This document shows, in pieces, positions 51,779 to 64,000 of a DNA stretch of 64,000 nt. The position numbers and the translations under genes are program-made. Position 1 is the stretch's first letter; every line of letters begins with the position of its first letter. This stretch comes from Archilochus colubris (lineage: Eukaryota > Chordata > Aves > Apodiformes > Trochilidae): positions 176,842,480-176,906,479 of the forward strand of contig CM041083.1 in NCBI GenBank assembly GCA_023079485.1, read 5' to 3'. The notes under the pieces are model-generated. The model saw only the letters and a program-made list of their open reading frames with translations, made no database searches and was not told the DNA's origin.

Positions 51779-52766
51779 GTTTTTTAGCTATCAATGTATG
51801 TAACAGACTTCCTCTTCTCCAAGGAAGTCTAACATATATTTGGCTATTTATACCACATACATACATACATAATACAAAAGACATTTTGAATTCTCTCTGT
51901 CATTCAAGTGTTAGCTCTCATCAAATTATTTAGAGCAACCATTCTTAGCACACCAAATAATGTTATCAGAATCTAAATGCTGATTTTTCACTTGCTATTT
52001 TTTAGTTTATATTTTCAGAGTACATGTTACGTACTAAAAAAGTGTAACACTACTCCAGATAATATTGTAAATTTCACAAATCAGAAAAAGAAAATTTGGG
52101 AATAATTGGTAGTAGAAATTCAACAGTGTTTAGCTGGGGTTAGATTAATTTTCAAACCTTCTACATGAGAGAGTTTTTGCAGACTACTTCTAAGCATTGG
52201 TGCTTAATGACATAATACTCTTCACAGCCATAATACTCTTCATACCATTCCAAGACCCAAGTGATTTTTCATTCTAGATATCAAAGTTTATGCACAAAGC
52301 ATGAATTTATACAGCTGTCATCTCAATGTCACTGAAAAGTATGAGTAAAAAGCTCAACTTTTACTTCATCAGAACTGTTTGAAACTTGTCATTTTATCAG
52401 ATTTGGTTTATTGTGTCTTGTTGAATGCTGATCTACCTTAACTCATGTTTAAACACAAACAGTAGAGAAGAAAATAGTTCCCCTGGTATTCAGTACACCA
52501 AACACAGAACTGTTCCAGTCTGACTATGACCCAAAGTCAGAAATTTCAGAACCAAACATGTTTCAGTTGTGATTTAAAGAAACAACTTTTATAATTCAAA
52601 AAGTTGATAGAAAAGCATGTTAGTTTGGAAACTTAAAGAAACATTTATCTTTTGCTGAAAACAAATCACACAACTCCTAGGAAGAGTATCTATATTCCCA
52701 CACATTTCCAACTACATCTATAAACTATTTTCTTTTTCCAGTAGTTTTTTTAACATCCATAATTAC

Positions 52767-52913
52767 CTTATATCCAGGTCCTAACTGATGTATCGCAAAA
52801 ATCTGTGCTGGGTTGAGTGCTTCTGTGAATACATAAACTGCTCCAAGTTGGCCACAGAATACTCTGTTAGCATCAGCAGTCTCCGAAGAGCCAAGAAAAC
52901 ATTTATCATAGCT
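52767..52913 (-). CDS. NBEA: NBEA exon: lectin/LamG-like domain, part 3
   Basis: 147 nt, 49 whole codons (segment residues 83-131), from SYDKCFLGSSETADANRVF to IFAIHQLGPGYK. The acceptor is a clean cag; the donor is GTAATT. It closes the concanavalin A-like domain; the GQLGAVYVFTEAL strand is typical of the last part of this fold in BEACH proteins. Confidence 0.96.
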
Positions 52914-55900
52914 CTGTATCAGAAAGAGGCAATATTAATGAAGTCCAGTTATAAAAACTATACCAAGAGGTAATATTTATGTACAACTTCTGAAGATAAA
53001 AAATGAAAGGGAGACTTTAATTAAGAAAATAAATCAATCATTTGTTTTTTTTAATACCTGATTCCCTGCAGTTAACTTAATTTTGAATATTGTAGCATTA
53101 ATTGTTTTATGTGTTGGTATTACAGTGCTGTTATGATGTTGGCTGCTAGGCTTTGTTTTTTATTACTTGTTTGATGTACAACAGAGAGAATTAGAACAGT
53201 ACATTCAGGTATCAATAACCTGCCTTATTGCCTTCTAGGAAATATGAAAGCCTTGACTTTCCTTGTAATTATAATCAGAACTCCCACTGCTAATGCAGAA
53301 GAGCAGGCACTGAAATGCATTCTTCTTTCACTGTTGTACTAACATAGCTAAACATCTTTAGCAGAAAAAAACAAACACAATTTTTTCTAGTTTGAAGCTG
53401 GTGCACACCCTTCCTATACTGCCACAGCCTTTAATGATTTGGTTTGACATTAAAAACCTCTTCTGCCTTCTTCATAATCACAAGGGTGGCTATTTTCCAT
53501 TCTTCCTTCCAAAAACTATCCACCCAAAGACCTCAATTCTCCATCTGCCCATTTCCTACTATTTTAGATTGTGGAGGTTTTTGTGGATATTTTTTTCCTT
53601 CACTCTATTAAATTTATTTTGTAAGAGTTAGGCCACGTTCTTTCAGTGCTTCAGAAAAAATGTTTTCAGACAAAAAAAATTTTAAAAGTTCACTGTCTAG
53701 AACAAAGATCTGGGGAATAAGAAAACAAAATTCAGCACAAAACCACAACTGAAGCATAAGGATCTTTGCAAGACTATCCTCTTGGCTTCCTTGAGTCACA
53801 TACACTTTATTTAATGGAAACAAAGATCAGACATCACTTTTTGAGCTGAATTGGCAAACCAGCAGAATCTGCATTAGGAAGCCTCATATTCTATGCCTTG
53901 AAAAGAATTTTTATGCTTTCTGTCATGTTAATTCCCACAACTGGGGAAAATTCATAATGTAGTATATCTAATAGCCAAACTCTTCCAATTTCACTGCCAT
54001 CCCTAAGTATATTTTATCTCTTTTAAACTCCATAAGGCATACCGAGCTGACCAGCTAGCAACTGTACACATTTGATAATGTTAAACCTTGTAATGCATTT
54101 CACTTAATCTTTTTGTCATAATCTCTAGATATATTTACTTCTTGGAATGTTAACTCAGTTATTTATCACTTGCTCCTGTATTCTGTGTAGCATCCTAACA
54201 CAATGAAACTCAGCATTGCTGTGGCTTTTATGTTTCATTAAATAGTAATAATGAAGTTGTAGCCAAAAATGTATCTATGGAAACACTGTTTGAACAGCAT
54301 TCACAATAGAAACAGCTATATACATGAATTTACAGTGTCTTCCTTGTTTTCACCCCTCTCTCATCTTTCCTCTAACATTCAGGCTTAATATTGTGCATGT
54401 GGGAGTCCCTTTAAATAAAAGGAAAAAATCTTGAAGGAGCTTTGAGTGATTCAGAGGTTTGTATAGATGGCACATTTTGTAAATCCTTGGATGAAAACGT
54501 GTATATTAAGACAACAAACACTTGTGAAGAATATGGATGTGAAGCCTTAGTGAATACTTCATCCTGCACCTTGCTGCCCATATTACAGAAACAGCTAAGA
54601 ACCAAGGGACTTCATGGCTGTATGTAAATAGGAAGACAATAAAAGAAATACGAGAAAAAAAACCACTAAAATAAACTTTAAAAAGTCAAAAAGCTTCTTT
54701 TTAAGCTCTGTACCTCTGTTACATGAGAAAATAGGAGAGAGTACTGAGAGAAAAATATGAATATGAGGAGCTAGATGTTTATCATTATGGATTACAAATC
54801 CTCACACCACACAGTAACAGCCCACACCCTCTTAAGACCTCAGCTGGCTTTACAATCACATTCTCACCTATCACTAAGAAGTTTCTGTTACCAAGACAGA
54901 AACACACTCTGTAAAAACTGAAAGGTTTGCCTTTCCTTGGAACTAGAAATGCTACCAGAAAAACAAAGAATGATGAGCAGAAGCTTTGGCAAGCAGAATC
55001 TTCCCACTTTAATTAACAAGTAATATTTAAACTCTCCCTTTCAAATCAAATTTGCCTCTGGAATTTAGCAAAAGACAGTTAATTTCTTTAAGTACAAAAG
55101 TACAGGCAGTCAGAAACAACTAAGCAGTCTGTTATAAATAAGAAATAACAAAAATATAGCAAGCTGATGAATGAAGTGCTTTTGAAAGTCTAGCACAGCT
55201 CTAGCTGAAGGCAAAGCACAAGAGAATCATTCTGTCAGCCTCCTCCCTTCAAGTATCTGGGCCAGAAAGAACAACTGTTTTCTGCATCAGTAGATGTAAA
55301 CTCTCAAACCTTCCAAAGTAGAAGGCACAGAAAGAGGACATAAAAAAAACACCTAAAAGAATTGAAATACAAAAAAAATAAGAAAACTGGTGCATTGCCT
55401 GTAAGAATACTGTTAATTTGAACTCAGTCCAATTTACAAACACAGGCATACTTACAGGTATTCATGCAATCTTCCCCAGGTAAAACCAACTGGTTTTGGC
55501 CTGTGGTACAAGCAGATGCAAAATCACTGTGTCTTTGCTCTAAGCTCACTAATGGTGGGTGACTGTACATCTCTCTTTTGTGTATCTTTAATGGGCTCAT
55601 ATGGCCAATCAAGGAGGACATTGCTCTGTAAAAGTTTACTGCCCAAGAAAATTGTACAGTATTTCAGAGATGAAGTTTTGTTGCAGGTAATTTGTACTTG
55701 CTAGCAATACTAATTAAATATTAATAACTTAATATTTAGCAGAGCATTTTTACTATTGGTAAACTGCCTATTTACTAGTGTCAAGTCAAACAGTGGAAAG
55801 GGCAAAAAATGCTTGTTATGGGAGACAGGATGTAAGATTTCAGACTTTGCTTAATACTGTATGTTTCTTGACATTTCTCAGTGTTTCTGAGTTCCAGTTT

Positions 55901-56288
55901 TTACTTTTTGTTCCTTTACCGGCCTTGCTGGTTTAAAACTGCAAAACTCTCCATAGAAGAAATTACTACTTATTTACAGCATTTACAGTGCTTAGAACAA
56001 TAGGAGTCTGATCATAGTACAGGTGTCTCAGTTCTATGGCAATAATAAAAACCCACTACTTAGCTATGCAAAATACAGCAAAATAAATCCCCAATATTCT
56101 AAAAAATAGATGTAAAATCAATAATGTGACATTTTAATACGTACATAACTAAAGAAGATGGCTTAAAGGAGAAAGTTTATAAAAGCCAGAAGCTTTGCAA
56201 AGATTTAGAGAACGCAAATATATTTCTTTCTCTTTTTCCACTTACTTTAAAATGAAAAGCTATGAGAAAGGAAAAAAAAAAATCTTAC
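52914..56288 (-). other. NBEA: Intron, 3.4 kb
   Basis: GT-AG intron with unremarkable AT-rich sequence. I recognise no CR1, LTR or RNA gene in it. Confidence 0.75.
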
Positions 56289-56408
56289 ATCATTTGTGTT
56301 AACATGCCAGGCCATGTCACCGTAGGACACCAGCTGACCATTGACGTAACATCGTATTTCACTGTTCCTCCAGCGATTATAGATGTGTACAATGCTTATC
56401 ATGTACCA
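56289..56408 (-). CDS. NBEA: NBEA exon: lectin/LamG-like domain, part 2
   Basis: 120 nt, 40 whole codons (segment residues 43-82), starting [17 protein letters not shown] and ending [10 protein letters not shown]. Acceptor AG at 56409-56410, donor GTAAGA. It continues the concanavalin A-like domain. Being 0-0 phase, it could be skipped without a frame change, although loss of these core strands would probably break the fold. Confidence 0.96.
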
Positions 56409-57199
56409 CTAGAAAGAAACACAAAATCAGTATATAATGGCAGTTTTTGTGCTATTAATATAATACTAATAAACAGCATTAAAAATTAGTGACCAGTCTT
56501 CTGAAGTTAACAGATGAATCCTTGCAAACACGTAAAACTATAAGTCATATCAGCGGGCCGTCAAGTCTATTTAGCAGCATTTTGCCTAAATGTAATCATG
56601 TATCTACCTCTGTTCTTTCCTGGGATTAAAGCCAAAAAATGCATGCATAGATACAATTAAAAAGTTGAATACTCTTTCATTCCTTAAGTGTAATTTCCTT
56701 GAAAAACTATACACTGTAACACAAACCACAACTGAGTTCTGTGTGCACTTTCCATAACAAATTCATATCACATATCTCTGCCTTTTATCATAGATGTCTG
56801 TCAGAGATTTTTAAATAGAAGGAACAACAACCCAGTTTAGGATGTCATCCTGATTGCTTGATAATGATTTTCTTCCTCTGTTCTTTACAATTCCACCAAA
56901 TTTTTGGACAACTGTCATATCATCAAAAATATATTATACAGTCAGAGAAAGCATCACAGTAAATTCTGTGTTGATCTTTCAAATAACCTGTTCAACAGGA
57001 ATCATTATGTCCATGATAACTAAGTTCAAGAAGAAAACCTATTTTCTTGAAAACCAAACTTTCAACTAATCAAAGACTAGGAATGGAAATTTAATCTTAA
57101 AGAACTGCAAATCAACTCATTCTCAGCCATAGAGGGTATCTATATTATCTCTAAATATACACAAACTGCAGGAAAATGAACACAGAAGAAAGTACAGAA

Positions 57200-57475
57200 G
57201 AGCCACAGAGATGAATAAGAGGAAATGGGATCAAATTGTACCAAAGGCATGTTTAAGCTGAACATTAGGAAAAAATTCTTAACTGAAAGGGTTAAAAAAG
57301 TTAACAGTGGGGTATAGACACTGGAACAGATTGCCCAGTGAACTGGTTGAGTCATCATCCCTAGAGGTGTTTAAAGGACCTGGAGAAGTGGTTTAGTGGT
57401 GGATTTGGCAGTATGCTACATTAACGGACTTGATAAAGGGTTTTTTCCAACCAAAACAATTCAGTGATTCTATGA
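57200..57475 (+). mobile_element. CR1 LINE, 3' fragment
   Basis: Sense CR1 3' end: 'cattaggaaaaaattctt', 'gacactggaacagattgccc', 'gtggtttagtggtgg', tail 'gtgattctatgat'. The left limit is approximate. Confidence 0.9.
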
Positions 57476-57499
57476 TTAAGTGACTCAAGTTTCTGCCAA

Positions 57500-57828
57500 G
57501 TGAGAAGCAGAGCCATTGGTTTGTTTAGCCTGGAGAAGAGAAGTCTCAGGGGATATTATCTATGTGCATAAACACCTGATGGGCAGGGGATAAGGAAGAT
57601 GGAGCCAGAAACTTCTTATTAGTATAAAGTGACAGAAGAAGAGGCAATGGGCACAAATTAAAATAGAGGAAACTCCATTTCTAATGTATGTAAAAAGAGT
57701 GGTACAAAGTAGTAAGGATGGCCAAACACTAGGTCAGAACACTGGGAGAAGGCACGGAGTCTCCTTGTTTGGAGAAACTCAAAACCTGGCTGGGAAACAC
57801 CCAGAGAATCCTCATCTAGATGTCCCTT
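57500..57828 (+). mobile_element. CR1 LINE, internal 3'-part fragment
   Basis: Sense CR1 of another subfamily: 'tgtttagcctggagaagag', 'ataaacacctgatgggcagg', 'aggcaatgggcacaaat'. Its own 3' tail is missing. Confidence 0.88.
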
Positions 57829-58166
57829 CTTTGAACAGATAGGTGAGACTACACTGTCTCAGTGTATTCCTTCCCAGTCTTACTGGTTTTGTGAGAAAGT
57901 CAACTCATCCACCTTGAAAATACTATTTCTTATCTTAATAATTGGGAATAATAATTTACAATTTACTTGTCTTCCCTTTCTTGGTATCTGTTTCAGTTAT
58001 TATCTTCAACTGTTTTGTTCAGCTAAGTCACTTCTGCATCCCTCGGGGCATTATTTTAATAAGTCACTTGGTGACTCTCTCCCTGAGCTGGGGCAAATAG
58101 ATACAGAGCCACTAGTAATATGAAAATCACATGTTGATTATGAGAGCAGATCAAGCCCAGAATTAG

Positions 58167-58184
58167 AAAAAAAAAAAAAAAAAG
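58167..58184. repeat. A homopolymer run
   Basis: About 18 A in a row in the intron between the CR1 pieces; no source element recognised. Confidence 0.85.
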
Positions 58185-59397
58185 CATGCAGTGAAATATA
58201 TTTGTATAATAATAGTTGCAGTAGTCCTTGAACTGAGCTGTATTCTGCTATTTATCTATAATATCTCTATATATTAGAATACATACATATTTCCACATCT
58301 GTTTCCAGGTCTTTATAATATATTTCCAGTTAAAGAGGAGGGGAAAAGAACCCTCTTAATCACAGAGGTATGTATGTAATAGTATCTTGTATGTAGTAGT
58401 ATCTCACTTCTTAGATATCCAAGTAAACAGATTTATTGGGTAATACTAGATTAAGGACATACTGTTGCAGCTTTGGCTTATGAAGTCACGGGCAGCTTTT
58501 GTAAGCCACTTCCCTTACCTCAAAGCAAATCAAAACCCAAAGCCACAACTCAAAAAGCAAATGTAGTTTCCTATTTTATGGGCAGATTCTAATTCAGAAA
58601 GGAACACTCACCATAAGCTCAACAAAATATTAATAACTGAAAGCCTAGAATCTTAACTGATGACTAGGCTAACAGAAACTAAGTGCAAACTGTGTGAATA
58701 GAGACCTTTTTACATCAGCACTTCCTTCCCAGAGCTTCCACACCACCTAACATGAAACTTTTAGAAGAAACATGTCCTGGTCCTCTTTATTTCAAAGTTA
58801 ATTTACAAATTATCTTGTCTACAGTGATGATTATTTTAAATGCTTTCATACTCACCGCAGGTGTTCTTTGCAATAGTACTATTCAAAGTTGTACCTTTTA
58901 TGACTATATAACTTTTATAACTATTTACTCACATTTCCAGTTCTGATATTTTTGTAGCAGAAATCAGCCCACAACCATAAGGCTCAAATTTTATCCATTT
59001 ATCTTCTACCTGTGATTTTTCTTTTACAGTGCTCTAGAGCATTTCTGAAAACTGCAAGAAACTTCCCGTGTACAGCTTAAACTTAATAGGTGAGTCATTC
59101 TTTGGAAATAAATAGTTTATGACTTTTGTTGATATGCTGTCCACAGAGCCTATAAGAAACTATGATGAGCAATGTTATCTTGGGAGAGTTTCAGTGTCCA
59201 ATATAAAATTATACAATCTACTTTTTACAATGTGTTTTTCTCCCTGTGTTAACCACCAGTCATCCACATACAGTTTCTTTTAGTCCAAGTCTCCTTTCTT
59301 CCACCTAACTTTTTCTAATCTTTAGTATTGCAGCTGTATCAGACCACTACCTATGCCTTTTACTCTTTGCCCCTCCAGTCCCTGTCCTGCAGTCCAT

Positions 59398-60822
59398 CCA
59401 TTCATGAGGTGTGAGAAAAGATGGTGCTATTGAAGACTGAGGCAAAAAGGCTGGGTACCTTAGCCTTCTCCTCATCTGTTATTTCCAGCTTGCCAGTCTT
59501 GTTTATCTTGGGAGGCAGGCTTTCTTTGACTTTCCTTCTCTGGCTTACACACATGTAGAAGGCCTTATAATTCTTTACATCCCTTGCTGAGTTCAATTTC
59601 AGTTGTGCCTTGACCTTCCTGACCTCATCCCTACACAAATGGGCACTGTTCATATACTCTTCCCAGTACACCTGTCCCTGCTTGAACTGCCTGTGCATTT
59701 CCTTCTTGCCCTTTAGTTTGACCTGCAGGTCTTAACTCAGCCACATGGGCCTCTTGCCTTCCTTGTCTATCGTATACCTGGGTACTGAGAGCTCTTGTGG
59801 TATATAGAAAGTATCCTTAAAGATCTTCCAGCTCTTTTCTACTGCCTTGTTGCTGCACGCAGCTTTCCAGGGTGTCCTACTGACTAACTTCTTGAATAGA
59901 CCTTAATTTTGCTTTCCAAAAATTCAGGACTCTGAACTTACTCTTTGCCTGACCCTCAGGACTGCAAACTTCAGCAGTGCACAATCACTGCAGCCCAGGC
60001 TGCCTCCAATCTTCCTGTCACTCATTAGCTCACTCATGTTGGTGACCTGCAGGTCCAGTGTGGCATCCTATCTGCTAAATCTGTTTATTACCTGGCTTCT
60101 GGATTGCCTGCAACTTGCCATGCTACCTTTCCAAGAGATGTCAGGGTGCTTGAAGTACCCTAGCACAATGATATCCTGCAAATTCAGTGCCTCCTGTAGC
60201 TGGAATAAGAAGGCTTCATCAATGGGCTCTCCTTGATTGGGGAGCCTGTGGTAGAGACCAATCACAGGGTTTCCTTTGTTTCCTCAGTCTCTAATTCTTA
60301 CCCATAAGCTCTCAACTTGTTTGTGGCTACTATTCAGAGACAGCTCTTCACACTATACATTTCTTGACATAGAATGCAGCCCCTCCTCCCCTTCTTTGCC
60401 TGTCTCTTCTGAACTGCTGGTAGCTGCTGATAGCCACGCTTCAGTTAGGGGACATGAAACAACACTGAGTTTCATTATTGGTAACAAGGTCATAGTTTTG
60501 TAGCAGCAGACTGGCTTCCAAGTTCTCCTGTCTGTTGCTCATGCTGAGTGCAGTGGTACAGAGGCACTTCAGCTCCGCTGTCAGCTGTGTCCCCTTCTTA
60601 AGGAACAGCTCTTAGTTCCTCTGAGGTATTCCACTGGTTAAAGCTCAGTCAATGAGTCCTGCGAGCTCATAAGCAAAGACTCTCTTCCCTCTTTGAGAAA
60701 GGTGAATCCCATCTGATGCCACTTAACCTGGTGCCATGTAGGCAATCCTATTATCAAAACCCCCAAAACTATTGTGGCCATACCAGGGACTGTCTGTATG
60801 TCACATTCTGTACCCAAGGACA
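59398..60822 (-). mobile_element. CR1 LINE, ORF2 endonuclease region, broken
   Basis: A minus-strand CR1 piece from the first half of ORF2. The 60068-60265 frame reads like the CR1 endonuclease (DEAFLFQLQEA, then LGYFKHPDISWK). The 59402-59698 frame reads like the region between endonuclease and RT (WEEYMNSAHLCRDEVRK, SQRRKVKESLPP). Stops and frameshifts break it, and both the RT domain and the 3' end are missing. Confidence 0.9.
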
Positions 60823-62926
60823 TAGCTTTTTACTACACATTGAACCCAATTCAGTTATATAATCTGACTATAAACTATTAATTGTGTATTTGTATATGTA
60901 TGTATATATAGTGTACACTGTTAATACATGATTAAACCTAAAGTGCCCACTTACCATGCCTCTGGGTTTTAAAAAAAGATTACATATTATACTGTCAGTG
61001 GTGTCATACGACATTGCTAACGGTGGGAAGACCCTCACACAAACACAGTATCTTCCTGATCTGCCTACAAAAAGCTTTTTAGCAGGTGGGTTGAATATAT
61101 AATTTTACTGTGATCTAAATCTAAAAATAAAAAAGAAAAAACCCCAAACCAAAGCATTGCTCAGAAGTTTAATGAGGATGATGTTTCTGGCCAAAAAATA
61201 TTGATGAAATGTCTATGAGTGTAAGCAAATGGCTAGAAAATACTGTATCTGATGACAAAAATCACAATTTCCAACTCAGCATCTGGACAGCAAACAGCTT
61301 TATAAATGGGTACACAATTTTAAAATACATATCCACACATTCAATTCTTGCACAGTGTAATACCTAAATAACAGGAAGAAAATCAGTCTATATGGTAAAG
61401 AGGATATGTTTTGACTTGTTAGAGGCAGGGATTGTATTTGAAAGCTTTTCCTTTATCCTTTATGCCTTATGTACCTTCCCCCAGACATGTATACACAAGT
61501 TTGTAATGGAAATAATATACCATATGAAACCACTTGCAAATAGATTATAGGGATTTTTTTCAAACACTTCTGAAATCTGCCATCTGATCCCACATGTAAG
61601 AAGCAAAATCTTGGATATATACAGAACTGGCATGGGCATTATATGTCCAGCAGATTATGATTTGAAACTGATGTTCATATAATGAGATAAACATGTGTTA
61701 GTATTTCAGAATCAACTATTTTAAGTGGAACAGCAAGAGCTAAAATTTTCCAGAGGTGACAGAGGAAACTAGTAATTCATGATAAAAATTACCAAAAGAA
61801 CATCTTGCTAAAATATGAAAGACTGGTTCATCATAAACAAATAAAGAAATTATCAGCTAGGTCCCAGAAGCTAGTTAGCACTAACGTAATACAAAAGTTA
61901 ACAACTCCATTTGTTCCTATGTTGAGTATTTATCAGTGACATCAGATGCCCTACTTTAAAAGAAAATAACTGTCACAAAAATTCTCTTCTAGCTGTAAAA
62001 TAAAATTTGCAGAACAGTATTGATTCATTTCAATGCAATCAGCAGACATTTGTATATATAAGGCTCTCTACATTGCTGAGTAACATGCTAGAAAAAGACA
62101 TTATCTTTTTTAAAATATAAATTATCTCATAGCTTCATGACAGAATTAGGATTGCTTATTTTGAATCACACATACATAACAGCAAAACAAAAAAATACAT
62201 AGAAAATAAAGCTGATGAGGCAACAATGGCATTCCTTCCCTAAGAGACTGGTTTCTTAAAACAAAATGAGCACTGAAATTCAGTATATAAATTCTAAGGC
62301 CATTTAAAAAAAGAGCTTTAGAGCAAAATATATACAAGGCTGATACCAATGACAAGCTCATAATGTTTGCTGTATGGAAAAGTCTATAGTTCAGTCAACT
62401 AACGGAAATATTTGAGCCAACACAATCATTTTTCTCCTAGGACTACTAGGCATACAGTAGAAATGAACAGTAATATGATCTAGAGAATGAACCAAGATTT
62501 ACTATCAAAAATGAGAAATCCCAAGCACCAGTGACAGTGATGCTGTATATTGCCCAGCAGCAGATAAGGAAACTAGCATTGTCAGTAAAATTTTTCCAGG
62601 CATTGGCACTGAAGTTGCCAAGTACAGAATGTTCAGAAATTGAATTACAACCTTTTAAAAAGAAAATAAAACCATTTCACACATAATCAAAATTCTTCTC
62701 TATGCAAAGTTAATAAAGAAACATTTTTAAAAACAGGTTGACTTTACAAAACAGTTACTTTAAAAAATCACATGAAACTGCACAACCACCAGAGAAGCTA
62801 CTTGTAAATAAGAAATTATAGATTATTAGTAACACTAGGGCACTGTAGGGATTTTAGTCATTCTTCCCAGGAGCACTTTCTAACATTTTCATTGTTATTC
62901 TTTATTGTGAATACCACTTTGCTTAC

Positions 62927-63053
62927 CTTGCGTGGCTGAAAGTCATACTTCACACAGTGCTGGAAACCTTTGCCTTTTGACTTCAATGATGTAACTATTA
63001 AGCAGTTGCCAACAAAATGAGCAGAATACCCAACACCTTTGCTAGTGCGAAAA
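62927..63053 (-). CDS. NBEA: NBEA exon: lectin/LamG-like domain, part 1
   Basis: 127 nt: one base completing an upstream codon, then 42 codons (segment residues 1-42), beginning [16 protein letters not shown] and ending KYDFQPRK. The acceptor is AG at 63054-63055 and the donor GTAAGC follows at 62926. It encodes part of the concanavalin A-like/laminin-G-like beta-sandwich near the N-terminus, a fold typical of BEACH proteins. It ends on a whole codon. Confidence 0.95.
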
Positions 63054-64000
63054 CTGAAAAGAAAGAATTATTAATGAAAGCAGAAAAAGAGGAATTATTG
63101 TATAACAGCAAGATCCAAACACTACTTTAAATCACCACGAGGAAGAAAATAAATTAGTAGCTGGAATGGGGAATTTAGCTTTTCTTTATATGCTCTCCCC
63201 GCAATTTCTTTGGAGGGGTTTTGTAAACTTCATCACTAACTTGAGCCCTGGCTACATTCTAAAAAACAGCAGTGTAGGGGGTTTTGTGGGTTTTTTTTTC
63301 TTTACAAATATACAAGATGGTAAATATTTTATCTGTCAAGTTCTTCTCACATTTTCCTAATTCGTTATCATTTAAGATAACACATTTGATTTAAGTTACA
63401 AAGACAAACCTATCACAGACAAATGTGAGATGCCTTGCAATTTTATGGGTTTGGGAGAATAACTCCATTTGCATGACAAACAAGTTTGGGTTCAAGGTAC
63501 TTACTATACACAAATATTTCTTTTTCAAGACTTATGATTTAGTTAGGTTAATGAACAATGAAGCTTGTACCATCTGAATTTATGGTAAAGGATTTATTTT
63601 TCTTTGTCAAATTGATAAAAGAGTACAATTTTAACAAAGATTAGTAAGGGTTTCCAGCTTTCCTGTCCCAAAGATAATGAAAAAAGATAATCCAGAAAGC
63701 TAACACATTTCTCTACTTATATTTGAAAACAAAAACATTATAAAGAGAGGTTCTGGACTTTTTAAAAGACATTTTTCAAAGGCAGCTGATGGAAATTCAC
63801 TAATTACAATACACAGAGCATTTTAAAAAGTTAAGTCCATACCTAAAACTATGCTACTTATTCCTTTCCCCTTTATTTTTCTTTGTTTACCTTCCTACTG
63901 TTTACATTCTAAAAATAACCATTGGCTGAAACACTAAGTCTAAATGGTGAACTTCAGCCATAAATTCTGAAATGAAGCTTTTCAAGTTGAAGAAAAAAAG
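63054..64000 (-). other. NBEA: Part of intron upstream of the first exon seen
   Basis: This is intronic sequence on the 5' side of the gene. The next exon upstream, expected to end with the first two bases of a split codon (Cys in mammals, as I recall), is not in the window. I see only AT-rich sequence with a short T-run near 63293 and no recognisable repeat. Confidence 0.7.

Larger units (their letters stand above)
48913..52766 (-). other. NBEA: Intron, 3.9 kb, with CR1 and LTR-like pieces
   Basis: GT-AG intron holding a plus-strand CR1 3' piece (about 49.8-50.1 kb), a T/G low-complexity tract (51147-51345) and an LTR-like fragment (about 51.48-51.78 kb). It also has a 14-bp direct repeat (52211-52224 and 52229-52242). 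Confidence 0.8.
56409..62926 (-). other. NBEA: Intron, 6.5 kb, with three CR1 pieces
   Basis: This GT-AG intron holds a CR1 endonuclease-region copy on the minus strand (59.4-60.8 kb), two plus-strand CR1 pieces (57.2-57.8 kb) and an A-run at 58167-58184. The rest is AT-rich, with no other recognisable element. Confidence 0.85.
1..64000 (-). other. NBEA: Neurobeachin gene, internal part (22 exons)
   Basis: The minus strand carries 22 exons that join into one frame of 1237 codons. Neurobeachin is a large (about 2,900 residue) membrane-associated BEACH protein. It anchors PKA type II and supports delivery of synaptic receptors and secretory-granule function. Recognition rests on near-identity, as I recall them, to vertebrate NBEA motifs such as [30 protein letters not shown] and ESLLDNVYSAAVEKL. 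The paralogue LRBA has the same architecture; I favour NBEA because the fast-evolving linker exon also matches it. The start codon, promoter, BEACH and WD40 exons and 3' end are all outside. The longest intron seen is 10,909 nt and the shortest 104 nt. Confidence 0.95.

Noticed and set aside
1..64000. MAB21L1, the gene nested in an NBEA intron in vertebrates
   Set aside because: No MAB21-like coding frame is seen; the intron that carries it is further 3' in the gene, outside this window.
1..64000. LRBA, the paralogue, as the identity of the gene
   Set aside because: The variable linker exon and the [15 protein letters not shown] and [15 protein letters not shown] tracts match NBEA as I know it; LRBA differs much more in the linker.
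1..64000. CRISPR arrays, operons, bacterial signals, tRNA or rRNA genes
   Set aside because: None seen; the window is vertebrate intron-exon sequence.

Overview
The window is vertebrate nuclear DNA, almost certainly from a bird. It is AT-rich and mostly non-coding. It holds about a dozen CR1 LINE copies with the bird-type 3' end (repeated 'atcatagaat', then 'gggttggaagggacc'). One LTR-like fragment resembles songbird ERVL LTRs as I remember them, so a passerine is possible but not shown.

One gene fills the whole window on the minus strand: neurobeachin (NBEA), a very large BEACH-domain scaffold and A-kinase anchoring protein of neurons and endocrine cells. Both ends lie outside. I placed 22 exons, including one of only 9 nt. 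All introns lying wholly inside the window are GT-AG. The exons total 3712 nt and join in one frame without a stop, giving 1237 complete codons; the first base completes a codon started upstream. Below, 'segment residue' counts these 1237 codons from the rightmost exon.

Order of transcription is right to left. Exons at 63.05-52.77 kb encode the second half of the concanavalin A/laminin-G-like domain. Exons at 48.91-17.14 kb encode a long helical armadillo-type region (DUF4704 area). A 1020-nt exon at 16.88-15.86 kb encodes the acidic linker carrying the PKA RII-binding helix. Exons at 12.79-0.003 kb start the next helical region. The DUF1088, PH-BEACH and WD40 parts lie beyond position 1.

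The exons fall in compact groups (introns of 104, 206, 266 and 406 nt) separated by long introns of up to 10.9 kb. The long introns hold CR1 fragments in both orientations, including a piece of the CR1 endonuclease region and a piece of the reverse-transcriptase region. They also hold a 397-bp LTR-like insertion inside a CR1 with a clean 5-bp target duplication, several T/G or A/C low-complexity tracts, and one unexplained patch with open frames on both strands near 37.4-38.0 kb. I saw no second gene, tRNA, rRNA or CRISPR array. The most notable item is the 9-nt microexon at 3735-3743, with neural-type splicing motifs just upstream of it.
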